Source of the DNA: JSC-12 sp033764965
GTDB taxonomy: Bacteria; Cyanobacteriota; Cyanobacteriia; Leptolyngbyales; Leptolyngbyaceae
Reading direction: 5' to 3'
NCBI GenBank assembly: GCA_033764965.1
Contig: JANRIN010000107.1
Location: forward strand, 33,418-97,417
Length of the DNA stretch: 64,000 nucleotides
The translations under genes and the position numbers were made by a program. Below the pieces are notes generated by a model that saw only the letters and a list, made by a program, of their open reading frames with translations, was not told the DNA's origin and searched no databases. This document shows, one piece after another, positions 27,241 to 36,552 of this stretch. Positions within the stretch are counted from its first letter, which is position 1; each line of letters begins with the position of its first letter.

Positions 27241-28455
27241 ATGTCTAATCCAGTATCTACCCTGTTAGTAAATGCTGCACTGATGGTGCTCTCCTGTGTA
27301 GTTCTCATTCCAATCTTCACATTTTTTGGTGAGTGTGTTGTTGCGCTAACCAAGCGATTGCACCGTCCCGCTGCTCAGGTGCGAGATCGCTCTCTTTTTC
27401 CCGCCAAACTGGTGATTCTTGTGCCAGCTCATAATGAAGCGTCTGTGATTCGGGCAACCCTGGATTCCCTCATGCGTCAAATTCGTGTGCACGATCGAGT
27501 GATTGTAATTGCTGACAACTGCACTGACCAAACCGCAAAAATTGCCCGCTTCTGTGGTGCTACGGTAATTGAGCGATGCGAACCAGACCCAACATTGCGC
27601 GGTAAAGGATATGCCCTCGACTTTGGACTGCGGTACATTGCTAAAAATCCGCCGGATGTTGTGGTGACGGTCGATGCAGATTGTATTGTTGCCCCTGGAA
27701 CGATCGCCCGCATAGCCAGACAGGCACACCAAACGCAGCGTCCTGTGCAGGCAACCTATCTCATGAGTCCACCAGAACACGCTTCCCTCAAGGATTACGT
27801 TTCTGCATTAGCCGTTGTTGTGAAAAATCAAGTGCGACCGCTGGGATTGTCGCGGTTAGGATTACCCACCTTGCTCACAGGGTCGGGAATGGCGTTTCCC
27901 TGGGTCGTATTGCAGCAAATCTCTTTAGCAGGTAGCAAAACCTGTGATGATATGCAAACCAGTATTGATCTGGCGATCGCGGGGTATCCAGCCACCTATT
28001 GTCCTAATACCAGAGTGACAGGGCGGTTGATGGAGAAGCAGTCTGCCTTTAAGCAGCGATCGCGCTGGGAGCACGGGCATCTGGAAATGTTCACCACTCA
28101 GGTTCCCAGACTCGTTACAGAGGCTTTCAAACAAAAGCGATTTGAACTGTTTACTCTGGCTCTGGAGGTTGCGGTTCCACCCCTGGCACTGTTGGTGATG
28201 GGCTGGTTGGCTATGGCAATTATCGCGTTGATCAATGGACTGCTAACAGGCTTCTGGCTCCCTAAAATCCTGATCGGCAGTTCAGGATTGATGCTCACCC
28301 TGGCAGTGGTCGGCAGTTGGTGGCAGTTTGGGCGATCGTACCTGTCTCCCTTGCAACTCCTGGGCATCCCCTTCTATACCCTTTGGAAAATTCCGCTTTA
28401 TGTTGGCTATCTGCTCAAGCCCCAAACTCGTTGGCTGCGGACTGAGCGAGACTAA
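27241..28455 (+). CDS. membrane glycosyltransferase family 2
   Basis: 404 residues. An N-terminal membrane helix (residues 8-35) is followed by a GT-A domain: VILVPAHNEASVIRATLDSL, IADNCTDQTA, the metal-binding DAD in VTVDADC, GSGMAFPW and the QxxRW-like KQRSRW near residue 280. Two or three C-terminal helices follow (residues 305-340 and 350-395). This layout is typical of processive or lipid-linked surface-polysaccharide synthases. The acceptor is unknown. The last four bases overlap the end of the convergent phzF-like gene. Confidence 0.88.
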   Translation: MSNPVSTLLVNAALMVLSCVVLIPIFTFFGECVVALTKRLHRPAAQVRDRSLFPAKLVILVPAHNEASVIRATLDSLMRQIRVHDRVIVIADNCTDQTAKIARFCGATVIERCEPDPTLRGKGYALDFGLRYIAKNPPDVVVTVDADCIVAPGTIARIARQAHQTQRPVQATYLMSPPEHASLKDYVSALAVVVKNQVRPLGLSRLGLPTLLTGSGMAFPWVVLQQISLAGSKTCDDMQTSIDLAIAGYPATYCPNTRVTGRLMEKQSAFKQRSRWEHGHLEMFTTQVPRLVTEAFKQKRFELFTLALEVAVPPLALLVMGWLAMAIIALINGLLTGFWLPKILIGSSGLMLTLAVVGSWWQFGRSYLSPLQLLGIPFYTLWKIPLYVGYLLKPQTRWLRTERD

Positions 28456-29351
28456 ACAAATTCGCCCCGCGCCACCATCACCACACGCCCGCCCACGGAA
28501 ACGGAGATTTGTCCCTCCTGCTGGGCTGCATTCAATCTCAATAATGAAGGTCTGCCCATTTCATACCCTTGCTCAACCCGGACGTTGATAGCGTCGGAAT
28601 TGAGGTAGCGATGGTGGACTAAATAACCTGCAAAACATCCATTGGCTGAACCTGTTGCCGGATCTTCAACAATTCCCAGCAAGGGCGCAAACATCCGAGC
28701 GCTGAAGTGGTTGTCTGGATGACGAGTTTCTGGGCAGAACACAAAAATATCTTTTGCCTGAAGTTGTTCTACAACAGCACCCAGAAGCGCAGCATTGACT
28801 TGAATGCGTTGCAGGGCATCAAGTGATTTCAAAGGCACGATGATGAATGGAACCCCAGTCGAAACTTCTTGAATTGGAAACCGCAAATCTAAATCCTGCC
28901 CTCTCAGATTCAGGACGGGAGCGATCGCCTCAGCCGTCAGCACTTTACCAAAAACGGGTGGATTCTGCCGCATCCAAAGCATTGTGGGTTGAGGATCATA
29001 GTCCGCGATCGTGACGGGAATCTGTCCCACTTTCAGGTTCAACATAATTTGTTCTACAGGTTGCTGAATCAACACTTGTTGCAGAACAAACGCAGTGCCA
29101 AGGGTGGGGTGTCCGGCAAAGGGCAGTTCCTGGGCAGGAGTGAAAATACGGACATCGTATCCCCCATCTCGAAGCTCTGATGACAGGATGAAGGTAGTTT
29201 CGGAGAAGTTGATTTCTTTGGCAATCTCTTGCATTTCGTCGGTTGAAAGCTGTCTCGCATCGGGAAAGACCGCCAGTTGATTGCCAGCATACTTGCGTTC
29301 GGCAAACACATCAACCATGTAAAACGGTAGCAGCGGACGGTGGATTGTCAT
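28452..29351 (-). CDS. PhzF family isomerase/epimerase
   Basis: 299 residues. Family motifs are clear: VDVFAERKYAGNQLAVF at the N-terminus, catalytic Glu in INFSETTF, FAGHPTLGTAF and EDPATGSANGCFAGYL. PhzF proteins are cofactor-free isomerases with a diaminopimelate-epimerase fold. No phenazine genes are nearby, so the substrate is unknown. The overlap with the GT2 gene is tail to tail. Confidence 0.9.
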   Translation of the reverse strand: MTIHRPLLPFYMVDVFAERKYAGNQLAVFPDARQLSTDEMQEIAKEINFSETTFILSSELRDGGYDVRIFTPAQELPFAGHPTLGTAFVLQQVLIQQPVEQIMLNLKVGQIPVTIADYDPQPTMLWMRQNPPVFGKVLTAEAIAPVLNLRGQDLDLRFPIQEVSTGVPFIIVPLKSLDALQRIQVNAALLGAVVEQLQAKDIFVFCPETRHPDNHFSARMFAPLLGIVEDPATGSANGCFAGYLVHHRYLNSDAINVRVEQGYEMGRPSLLRLNAAQQEGQISVSVGGRVVMVARGEFV

Positions 29352-29431
29352 TGCTTGGCAAAGTCAGCTTGATAGACGACAGTTCATGATTCGGCGATCG
29401 TTGTTTGAGTGAAGGAATTTCGTACGAAGGG

Positions 29432-29728
29432 TTAATCTCCGGGTTTGAAGGGCTTTTGGATTTCAAACGAAATGGGTTGGGCAACGGAAGCTTTAGAACG
29501 AAACTGAATTTTTTCAGTTTTGCTGGGAGAGACGGTTTTCTGGCTCACTTGGGGTTCTTCGTAGTCTAGATGGATGGGCAAGTTTTTCAGCTTGTCGTAG
29601 TTGGACGCGATCGCCAAAAATGCCCCACCCAAGATAAAAATTGGCATGGGCAAGGTGAGTTCCTGCGCCCATTGATACAGTTGGGCTGCCCCAAATAGCA
29701 AAATAAAACTCGTCAGCCACACTCTCAT
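29432..29728 (-). CDS. small membrane protein, conserved cyanobacterial type
   Basis: 98 residues. Two hydrophobic segments (residues 4-18 and 27-43) are followed by a charged cytoplasmic tail rich in Lys, Ser and Pro. The ATG at 29728 lies 137 bases before the divergent ligA. No domain is recognised. Confidence 0.65.
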   Translation of the reverse strand: MRVWLTSFILLFGAAQLYQWAQELTLPMPIFILGGAFLAIASNYDKLKNLPIHLDYEEPQVSQKTVSPSKTEKIQFRSKASVAQPISFEIQKPFKPGD

Positions 29729-29865
29729 CTAAACTCAACCATTGCAACTCAACTACCTCGCAGGATAGCCGATATTTTCAAGTTTGCGGCAGTCTAATCT
29801 TTTGCGCTTTTTCTTGGGTGCTTTCTCGCTAAACTATGGGGGGAAGGGAGTAGGCATGAACTGGC

Positions 29866-32067
29866 ATGGACTCAGCAGAACACCGTTCAATCTTGGAAAC
29901 CCCGATCGTCGCCGCAGTGACGCGACGAGTGCAGGAACTTCAGCGATTGCTGCAACAAGCAAGTTACGAGTATTACGTGCTCGATGCGCCCACGATGGAA
30001 GATGCCGTTTATGACAAGCTCTACCACGAACTCGTAGACTTAGAAACCCAATATCCCGAACTGATCAGCCCCGATAGCCCGACTCAGCGTGTGGGAGAGC
30101 GTCCCGCCAGCCAGTTTCACTCCGTTCGCCACAACATTCCCCTCTACAGCCTGGAAAACGCCTTTGGCAACGAAGATCTCGCCAAGTGGGAAGACCGCTG
30201 GAAACGGCAATTAGGCAATGTGAGCAGGGGGCAGGAAATAGGAGATAAAGCAGAAGGTGAAACCTTGGTCATTCGTCATTCGTCATTCGCAGGAGAAGGA
30301 CAAAGGACAAAGGACGAAGGACACACTTCCCCTAATCCCTCCCCTCCACTCTACGTTTGCGAACTCAAAATTGATGGCAACTCTCTGGCATTGACTTATG
30401 AGAATGGTTATTTGGTGCGGGGCGCAACTCGTGGAGACGGCATCTCTGGAGAGGACATCACGCAAAATGTCAAAACAATCCGCTCCATCCCCTTGCGATT
30501 AAATTTAGACAATCCTCCATCTGTGATTGAAATTCGAGGTGAAGCTTTTCTACCCCTCAGATCCTTTCAGCAAATTAATCAAGAGCGAGAACAAGCCGGA
30601 GAAGCCTTGTTTGCTAATCCTCGTAACGCGGCGGCGGGCACCTTACGCCAACTTGACTCGCGCATCGTCGCCAAGCGCAAACTCGACTTTTTTGCCTACA
30701 CCTTGCATTCCTCCAATCCCCAATCCCCAATCCCCGACTCCTCTGCACCCCAAACTCAGTGGGATGTGCTGCAAACCCTCAAGCAACTGGGGTTTCGAGT
30801 CAATCCAGAAGGGGCAGAGTGTCAGGATTTAGCAGCAGTGATGGCGTATTGCGATCGCTGGTCAATGGAGCGGAGCCAATTGCCGTATATGACCGATGGC
30901 GTGGTGGTAAAGCTGAATGCTTTGGCGCTCCAAGAGCGGCTAGGATTTACCCAAAAGTTTCCCCGTTGGGCGATCGCCCTCAAGTATCCGGCAGAGGAGG
31001 CACCGACGATCGTGGAGCGCATTAGCGTCAACGTGGGACGCACGGGAGCCGTCACTCCTCTGGCAGAAATGCAACCGGTGCAATTGGCAGGCACCACGGT
31101 ATCGCGAGCCACATTGCATAACCGCGATCGGATTGTGGAATTAGACATTCGGGAAGGGGATACAGTGATCGTGCGGAAAGCGGGGGAAATTATTCCAGAA
31201 GTGGTGCGGGTATTGTACGAATTACGCCCGGAAGGAACCCGCCCCTTTGAAATGCCCACCCATTGCCCAGAGTGCGGTCAACTGTTGGAAAAACCCGACG
31301 ATGAAGCCGTGACTCGTTGCATTAACACCTCCTGCCCTGCCATTCTGCGAAAGTCCTTAGAACACTGGGCTTCCCGGGATGCAATGGACATTGCCGGACT
31401 CGGTGAAAAATGGGTGGTGCAATTAGTTGACAGTGGCTTAGTCAAATCTGTTGCCGATTTGTATGAACTCACTTCAGAGCAACTATTGACTTTGGAACGC
31501 ATGGGCAAAAAATCAGCCGAAAAACTGGTGCAGGCGATCGCCGAGTCGAAACAAAAGCCCTGGTCACGAGTTTTATACAGTTTAGGAATTCGTCATGTGG
31601 GCAGCGTCAACGCCCAAGTGATTACCGACGCATTTCCTACGGTGGATGCTTTGGCTCAAGCCACGATCGCCGACATTGCAGAGATTCACGGCATTGGCAC
31701 TGTAATCGCCGAATCCATCTACGACTGGTTCCAAACTCCCGCCAATCAAAACCTGATCCAACGCCTCAAAACCGCCCAACTCCAACTTGTATCCTCCCAC
31801 CCCACACCCCACACCCCACACCCCACACCCCTTTCCGGCAAAACCTTCGTCATCACAGGCACTCTCCCCACCCTCAAACGCGATGAAGCCAAAACCTTGA
31901 TTCAACAAGCCGGAGGCAAAGTCACCGATTCCGTCAGCAAGAAAACGGATTATGTGGTGGTGGGGGAAGATGCGGGTTCTAAACTGGACAAAGCCCAAGC
32001 TCTAGGCATCACCTTGCTATCAGAATCCGAATTGCTGGCTTTGATCAATCGCTCCAAAAGTGAATAG
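29866..32067 (+). CDS. ligA: NAD-dependent DNA ligase LigA with repeat-derived inserts
   Basis: 733 residues, longer than the usual 670 or so. Domain order is standard: Ia, adenylation domain with the active-site Lys in CELKIDGNS, OB fold, Cys4 zinc finger (CPEC...CINTSC), helix-hairpin-helix region and C-terminal BRCT (LSGKTFVITGTLP). Three in-frame inserts explain the extra length: about 40 residues before the active-site motif (VIRHSSFAGEGQRTKDEG), a Pro/Ser run after FAYTLH, and a His/Pro/Thr run before the BRCT domain. All three are encoded by period-7 repeats. The ligase is essential in bacteria, so the inserts must be tolerated. Confidence 0.95.
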   Translation: MDSAEHRSILETPIVAAVTRRVQELQRLLQQASYEYYVLDAPTMEDAVYDKLYHELVDLETQYPELISPDSPTQRVGERPASQFHSVRHNIPLYSLENAFGNEDLAKWEDRWKRQLGNVSRGQEIGDKAEGETLVIRHSSFAGEGQRTKDEGHTSPNPSPPLYVCELKIDGNSLALTYENGYLVRGATRGDGISGEDITQNVKTIRSIPLRLNLDNPPSVIEIRGEAFLPLRSFQQINQEREQAGEALFANPRNAAAGTLRQLDSRIVAKRKLDFFAYTLHSSNPQSPIPDSSAPQTQWDVLQTLKQLGFRVNPEGAECQDLAAVMAYCDRWSMERSQLPYMTDGVVVKLNALALQERLGFTQKFPRWAIALKYPAEEAPTIVERISVNVGRTGAVTPLAEMQPVQLAGTTVSRATLHNRDRIVELDIREGDTVIVRKAGEIIPEVVRVLYELRPEGTRPFEMPTHCPECGQLLEKPDDEAVTRCINTSCPAILRKSLEHWASRDAMDIAGLGEKWVVQLVDSGLVKSVADLYELTSEQLLTLERMGKKSAEKLVQAIAESKQKPWSRVLYSLGIRHVGSVNAQVITDAFPTVDALAQATIADIAEIHGIGTVIAESIYDWFQTPANQNLIQRLKTAQLQLVSSHPTPHTPHPTPLSGKTFVITGTLPTLKRDEAKTLIQQAGGKVTDSVSKKTDYVVVGEDAGSKLDKAQALGITLLSESELLALINRSKSE
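30265..30322. repeat. CATTCGT and GGACAAA heptamer arrays inside ligA
   Basis: TTGGTCATTCGTCATTCGTC (from 30265) and AAGGACAAAGGACAAAGGAC (from 30296) are two adjacent arrays of period 7. They lie just upstream of the codons for the active-site motif CELKIDG. The same CATTGGT/CATTCGT unit occurs between urtD and urtE. Confidence 0.85.
30712..30741. repeat. CCCCAAT heptamer array inside ligA
   Basis: Three to four copies of CCCCAAT run in the ligA frame, encoding SNPQSPIPDS between the adenylation-domain strand FFAYTLH and TQWDVLQTL. Confidence 0.85.
31794..31832. repeat. CCCCACA heptamer array inside ligA
   Basis: At least four copies of CCCCACA encode SHPTPHTPHPTP in the linker between the helix-hairpin-helix part and the BRCT domain of LigA. 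Confidence 0.9.
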
Positions 32068-32398
32068 CAAGGCTGAAAGGAACCTATCATTACCAAGTCG
32101 CTCGCAATATCCAAAATAATTGGGAACCAACTCAGTTGTTATAGCCGTAGCTATGTGTAACGTAGCAGAGGCGAGTCAGAGCGCCTACCCAGCATTGGCT
32201 TTGCAACTTTTCTTTGTCCTAAGCGTTCTGACCAAAGCTATAATTCCCTGTTCCGAAAGTGTCGCTTTAGCCACAAATTGTCCGGTGGGCATCGCTCACA
32301 AAACCGCATAAGTCAGAACTTTTAGGGCTGGGCTTTTTAAGGTTAGGGAGGAGCAAAGGGTTTTAAAGCACTGCCCAGGTTTTATATCCAAGTGGTAC
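32068..32398. other. ligA to permease convergent gap
   Basis: 331 bases between convergent genes. It holds a small palindrome ATAGC-CGTA-GCTAT near 32140 and no T-rich terminator that I can defend. A 63-codon open frame at 32120 has no ribosome site or recognisable content and is not called. Confidence 0.45.
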
Positions 32399-33835
32399 TT
32401 AAGCTTCTGCTTCAACTGCCTGGACTTCTTCTGTCACTGCCTCATCGCCCCCAGGCAGCAGCCAACTCAAGAGGATGGCGGTCAACCCTCCAGTTGAAAT
32501 GCTGGAGCCGAACAAGTTTTGAATGATGGGTAGTTTACCGTCGAAGATTTCTGGAGAATAAACTACGCCTAACCCCATTGATAGAGAAACCGCGACGATG
32601 ATCATCGAGCGCCGATTCAAGGGTTGAGATGAGACAATGCTGAGTCCGGCAACGGCGATAGACCCAAACATCACAGTCGTTGCGCCGCCTAAAACGGGTT
32701 GGGGAATTGCCTGGAAAACTCCTCCAACGATCGGAAGCAAGCCCAAGATAGCAAAAATGCCTGCGACGTAGAACCCAATATACCGACTGCCAACTCCGGT
32801 CATCTGAATCACGCCGTTGTTTTGGCTAAAGGTGGTGTTGGGGAACGTGTTAAGTAATGCCGCGATCGCTGAATTAATTCCATCTCCCAACACCCCGCCC
32901 TTGATCCGCCGCATATAAAGTGCTCCCGAAGCTGGTTCTCCAGAAACCGCAGATGTCGCAGTTAAGTCACCCACTGTTTCAATCGCAGTCAACACATAAA
33001 GCAAAATAAAGGGTAAAAACGCACCCACATCAAAGCTCAAACCATAGCGGAAAGGAATCGGGGGGCTAATGATGGGTAACTTGCTCAACACGCTTAAATT
33101 CACCATTCCCATCATGGCAGCGGCGATGTAGCCCACAATTAATCCAATGGCGATCGCCCCCATTCTGAGAAATCGGTTTTTGGAGATTGTGAGAAAAACC
33201 ACAATCAGCAGCACTCCTAAGCCCAGAAACAGATTTTGTGGACTACCAAAGGTTCCGTTCTTCTGGGCTGCAACCCCACCCGCCAAACTGATAATTCCAG
33301 TCTTAATCAAGCCCAAGCCAATAATCATCACCACCGTGCCTGAAACCACTGGCGTAATAATCCGGCTCATGAGATGGAGAAACCGACTCAAGACAATTTC
33401 AACGGCTGCGCCAAAAAAGCAAACTCCAAAGATCAGCGCCAAGGCTTGTTCGGGGGTACGTCCTTCTTGCAGGGCAAACGTTCCTACCCCCAAGATGGGA
33501 CCCAAAAAGGCAAAGCTGGTGCCCTGTAAGCTGAGTAAGCCAGAGCCAACGGGTCCAATTTTTCGACATTGAATAAAGGTGCAAAGACCTGAAGCAAACA
33601 GCGACATACTAATGATGTAGCTGGTGTTGGTTGGATCAAGCCCTAAACTCGTACAAATCATCAGAGGTGGTGTGATGATGCCAACGAAAGCAGCTAAGAC
33701 GTGCTGAAAGGCAACAAAAATAGACTCGACGACGGGGGGTTTGTCGTGTAAACCGTAGATTAGTTCGCTGGGTCGATTTGATGCAGCAATTTCTTGATCA
33801 CCTTCCACGACCAGTTCTGGATTCAACTCGCTCAT
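32399..33835 (-). CDS. NCS2 family nucleobase permease (xanthine/urate type)
   Basis: 478 residues with about fourteen hydrophobic segments. The N-terminal GLHDKPPVVESIFVAFQHVL and the FSQNNGVIQMTGVGSRYIG motif place it in the NCS2 (COG2233) family; the QNNGVI form is that of xanthine/uric acid carriers rather than the uracil carrier. It is probably a proton symporter for purines used as nitrogen source. A GTATAC palindrome lies 111 bases upstream of ATG 33835. The acidic C-terminus is cytoplasmic. Confidence 0.9.
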   Translation of the reverse strand: MSELNPELVVEGDQEIAASNRPSELIYGLHDKPPVVESIFVAFQHVLAAFVGIITPPLMICTSLGLDPTNTSYIISMSLFASGLCTFIQCRKIGPVGSGLLSLQGTSFAFLGPILGVGTFALQEGRTPEQALALIFGVCFFGAAVEIVLSRFLHLMSRIITPVVSGTVVMIIGLGLIKTGIISLAGGVAAQKNGTFGSPQNLFLGLGVLLIVVFLTISKNRFLRMGAIAIGLIVGYIAAAMMGMVNLSVLSKLPIISPPIPFRYGLSFDVGAFLPFILLYVLTAIETVGDLTATSAVSGEPASGALYMRRIKGGVLGDGINSAIAALLNTFPNTTFSQNNGVIQMTGVGSRYIGFYVAGIFAILGLLPIVGGVFQAIPQPVLGGATTVMFGSIAVAGLSIVSSQPLNRRSMIIVAVSLSMGLGVVYSPEIFDGKLPIIQNLFGSSISTGGLTAILLSWLLPGGDEAVTEEVQAVEAEA

Positions 33836-33945
33836 AGGGGCTTGTGTGGTTGTTGACTGCGTTGGTCAAAACTGAGCGCTCCACGGTTTCAAAGCCCTAA
33901 GAAGAGTGACTCCTTGTTGCTTAAGAAAAGCTGAAGCCCAGTGTT

Positions 33946-33963
33946 TTGTATACCGTATACTGA
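33946..33963. promoter_or_regulatory. GTATAC-N-GTATAC palindrome upstream of the permease
   Basis: TTGTATACCGTATACTGA. The two GTATAC halves flank one central base. An almost identical site, in reverse orientation, lies at 38171. GntR-family repressors bind palindromes of this kind, but the protein here is unknown. The half spacing (GTA-N7-TAC) is one base short of an NtcA site. Confidence 0.55.
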
Positions 33964-34045
33964 CCAGCGCAATGTTTTTGTGCCCGGAGCTACAGATGAA
34001 TCAGGCTCGACGTTTACTGGATCCTTACCCCTTTGGGCAAGTCTG

Positions 34046-34342
34046 TTAATTCATCAATACCCAAAGTCGCTGCAATGAGTTGACAGAGCCACGATCGCTT
34101 TGGCTAAGGTCATCTAATGCCCAAACATCCAATCCCCAACAGCGTTCGAGATATTCAACTCGCTGTTCGTCAATCAGCTCATCCAACAACGCAGTTAAAA
34201 AGGGTCGCCAAGCCAGGTTGAGCATGGTAGAAAAAGGCGAAGTCCGATCGTAGGGATGGGCAGTGCGCGGCGGGATCAGTTCCAATTGCTTATACAACGC
34301 CCACTGACAGTCATTAGTTGAACCACGGCTAAAGAGTTCCAC
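34046..34342 (-). CDS. small protein of unknown function
   Basis: 98 residues. The GTG at 34342 is preceded by a perfect AGGAGG six bases upstream, which strongly supports it; an overlapping ATG two bases earlier is out of frame and soon stops. The sequence is soluble, Leu/Trp-rich (LAWRPFLTALLDELIDEQ, LERCWGLDVWALDDL) with an acidic centre. No domain recognised. Confidence 0.7.
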   Translation of the reverse strand: MELFSRGSTNDCQWALYKQLELIPPRTAHPYDRTSPFSTMLNLAWRPFLTALLDELIDEQRVEYLERCWGLDVWALDDLSQSDRGSVNSLQRLWVLMN

Positions 34343-34700
34343 ATTGAACCTCCTTCATTTGCATTACAGGAGGCACGTCTAAACCTGTCACCATACACAA
34401 CTTATTGCTAATCTCAGTATGACTAACACCCCTATTACTAATCATCCAGTTAGCAGGTAGAGTATATGTTCGAATCTTTTTCTGTGCCTTACGCTACACT
34501 TTATACCCTCAATTTTATCACTGGAATCTGAATAGAGCGGCTCATCCCTAAGATAGATTCGTCAAGATAGATTCGTCTGCGAAAGAGGAATTGAAAGAAT
34601 CGCACAATAATGAAAGTCTGAGGCGGTTTCTACTAAAGAAAACACCTGTGTCCTTGCTGTAAGTCTGCCTGCGAGGAACCTGCGGACTCGCAAGGGAAGT
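34343..34700. other. intergenic region
   Basis: 358 bases, AT-rich. A direct repeat AAGATAGATTCGTC occurs twice in tandem near 34550-34577. No gene is supported; a 65-codon frame on the minus strand overlaps the neighbour and has no ribosome site. Confidence 0.45.
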
Positions 34701-35507
34701 TTATTCAATTGATTCCTTATCTGGCTTGACTTCAGTTGCTGGGAGAATGCTCGTAACATTGAAAAGTTGTTGTGTGCTATCCACTAAGGCAAGCAGATCG
34801 TCACTGAGTTCGATCGCGCTTGGCTTGCCCACATCTTCAAACAGGGCGCTACAGTTCCAATTCGTCATCAGTGCGACATCTCCAGTCTCTACATCGGTGA
34901 GCAGCACAATAGACTGGGGAATGGGTTGTTTCTGAAGCAGTTGCGGCAGCAGTTGTTTAACTTTAGTGCGAATCTGCGATCGAGTTACTGGATCTTTGGC
35001 AGTGAATTGAGCCAGTTGAACGACGGCTTCTTTGCCGCGCAGAGCAGGCGTTGCGCCTGATATCGAGGTTTGAACGGTTGCGATTTCATACTTCAACACG
35101 CGAGTTGGTTCCGGCGGAACAAGTGGTGTTGAGGCAGTTGTTGATTTGCTGGAAGCACTGGCACCTGAGGCAGCGGTAGCTGTTTGGTAGCTGGCGACAT
35201 CCTGCCATTGGGAAAAAGCAATGACTTGCTTTCCATCCTGGCTCTGTAACATCGATGAACCCTTAAACCCAGCCGCCTTTTTCATGGCTTTGGTCTTGGT
35301 TTTAAGGGATTTCACCAGCATTTTTTGTGCGGAGTAGGAGGTTTCGTAAACGGTTGCAATTTCGATCGTGCCGCTACTTCCGTCAAAGACCATCGCTTTC
35401 ATGGCTTTGCCAGCCTGGACAGCAGCGGGCGACAGGAACCATAGACTCAACAAGAGCAGGCACGCAAACATCAAAGAGTTTGATTGATGAATCACCCGCT
35501 TCAGCAT
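34701..35507 (-). CDS. exported protein with antibiotic-monooxygenase-like (ABM) fold
   Basis: 268 residues. Signal peptide (LMFACLLLLSLWFLSPAAVQA) is cleaved near residue 32. Residues 45-110 resemble an ABM-type dimeric ferredoxin-like domain (KKAAGFKGSSMLQSQDG, VIAFSQWQDVASYQ). A Ser/Ala/Thr linker follows, then a second half of similar length (residues 140-245) that may be another copy of the fold. ATG 35507 has AAGGAG upstream. It is the third gene of a minus-strand run of envelope proteins, nine bases from the next gene upstream. Confidence 0.7.
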   Translation of the reverse strand: MLKRVIHQSNSLMFACLLLLSLWFLSPAAVQAGKAMKAMVFDGSSGTIEIATVYETSYSAQKMLVKSLKTKTKAMKKAAGFKGSSMLQSQDGKQVIAFSQWQDVASYQTATAASGASASSKSTTASTPLVPPEPTRVLKYEIATVQTSISGATPALRGKEAVVQLAQFTAKDPVTRSQIRTKVKQLLPQLLQKQPIPQSIVLLTDVETGDVALMTNWNCSALFEDVGKPSAIELSDDLLALVDSTQQLFNVTSILPATEVKPDKESIE

Positions 35508-35516
35508 AAAACTCCT

Positions 35517-35759
35517 TCAACCAAAACTCTTCGCTAAACGAACTAAATCCTGGGGTAAGTGACTAATTTCAAACCACAGTTGTTTTGGGCTAATCCCAAA
35601 GATGAACTGCATGATGAGAACAATTGCTGCGATCGTCAGAATTGTGCCCAAGCCAACATTCAAAACTCTAAAAAATAGTTGAATCAACAACAAGCCAACA
35701 ACGATCGCGGCAATCAACAGCACAACTTGGGGATCAATTGAGTGCAAAAAAGCATCCAT
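35517..35759 (-). CDS. small two-helix membrane protein
   Basis: 80 residues with hydrophobic segments at 12-33 and 35-53 and an amphipathic C-terminus (QLWFEISHLPQDLVRLAKSFG). GAGG precedes ATG 35759. It ends nine bases before the ABM-like gene and so is probably co-transcribed with it. Function unknown. Confidence 0.75.
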   Translation of the reverse strand: MDAFLHSIDPQVVLLIAAIVVGLLLIQLFFRVLNVGLGTILTIAAIVLIMQFIFGISPKQLWFEISHLPQDLVRLAKSFG

Positions 35760-35798
35760 TCAAAAACCTCGTTTCTAACTCGTGTAAATCAATCCAGG

Positions 35799-36377
35799 CT
35801 ATTCTGCTTTCTCCGCACTCATGCTGCTCTTGATTTTTTCCAGAATGGCTTCGGGAGTGGGCTTAAAGGATTCCTTACTCTTCATGCTGGCATCAATTTT
35901 TTCCTTAACGCCTTCCGGTAAAGTCAACCCCTTCCCCTTCATACCTGCGCTAATTTTGTCAGCAATTTCTTCTGGCGTAGGCATGAACACTTCTTTCTTC
36001 TTCATGAAAAGTTGTTGCTTTTGTTCCGGGGTAAGCGTTGCCAGCGCATCTTTCTTCGTTAATGAACCGAACAAGTTCTTGAGTTGAAGTTTTTGAGCCG
36101 GAGTCAGGGATAACGACTTGAACGCTTTACGAAAAGTCGCTCCATTCGCGATGTTAGTCTTAAATTGTTCGCGCTGCTCTGGGGTAAAAATTGCTTCCAG
36201 TTCAGGAAGAACTTTGGTTTCCAGTTGAGTCATCACTTCTTCGTTAAAAGGCGCAGATGCGTCGGCAAAAAGGGACGATAAGCCGAAGGGGAGTTGCGGC
36301 TGGGCATGAACTGCATCAACTGCTAGGTTGAGACTGACCAGAACACTGAGGATTAAGGATAGGAGCAGGCGTTTCAT
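35799..36377 (-). CDS. exported LTxxQ-like helical protein
   Basis: 192 residues from ATG 36377 (an upstream frame to 36419 lacks a signal-peptide start). Signal peptide LLLSLILSVLVSLNLAVDAVHA. The mature part is helical, with two LTPxQ elements (SLTPAQKLQLK, TLTPEQKQQLF) like the Spy/CpxP periplasmic chaperones, and a repeated module TPEEIADKISAGMKGKG / TPEAILEKIKSSMSA. Probably a periplasmic stress protein. It precedes the small membrane protein by 39 bases. Confidence 0.7.
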   Translation of the reverse strand: MKRLLLSLILSVLVSLNLAVDAVHAQPQLPFGLSSLFADASAPFNEEVMTQLETKVLPELEAIFTPEQREQFKTNIANGATFRKAFKSLSLTPAQKLQLKNLFGSLTKKDALATLTPEQKQQLFMKKKEVFMPTPEEIADKISAGMKGKGLTLPEGVKEKIDASMKSKESFKPTPEAILEKIKSSMSAEKAE

Positions 36378-36485
36378 TTGGGGTTGCTTCTCAAAAGGTA
36401 AAGAACAGCGAGATAACAAGGCTTTGAGATTGATTAAACACGAGGGGCTTGTTAAAAAATAACTTCACGCTTGCGACGGGCTATT

Positions 36486-36517
36486 AGCTGTTGGCAAATA
36501 GCGAATAGCGAACAGCT
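36486..36517. repeat. hairpin with ATAGCGA heptamers
   Basis: AGCTGTT (36486-36492) pairs with AACAGCT (36511-36517); the loop contains two ATAGCGA copies of period 7. Another intergenic instance of the heptamer repeat theme. Confidence 0.6.
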
Positions 36518-36552
36518 GATCGCAGCGATTTCTTAACGGCTCCTAAGATTTA

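Noticed and set aside
31794..31832. CRISPR-like direct repeats
   Set aside because: Period is 7 with no spacers; these are simple tandem repeats inside ligA.
32120..32311. 63-codon open frame after ligA
   Set aside because: No ribosome site or domain; lies in a convergent gap with a palindrome.
33946..33963. Reading the GTATAC palindrome as an NtcA site
   Set aside because: The spacing is GTA-N7-TAC, one base short, and no -10 lies at the right distance.
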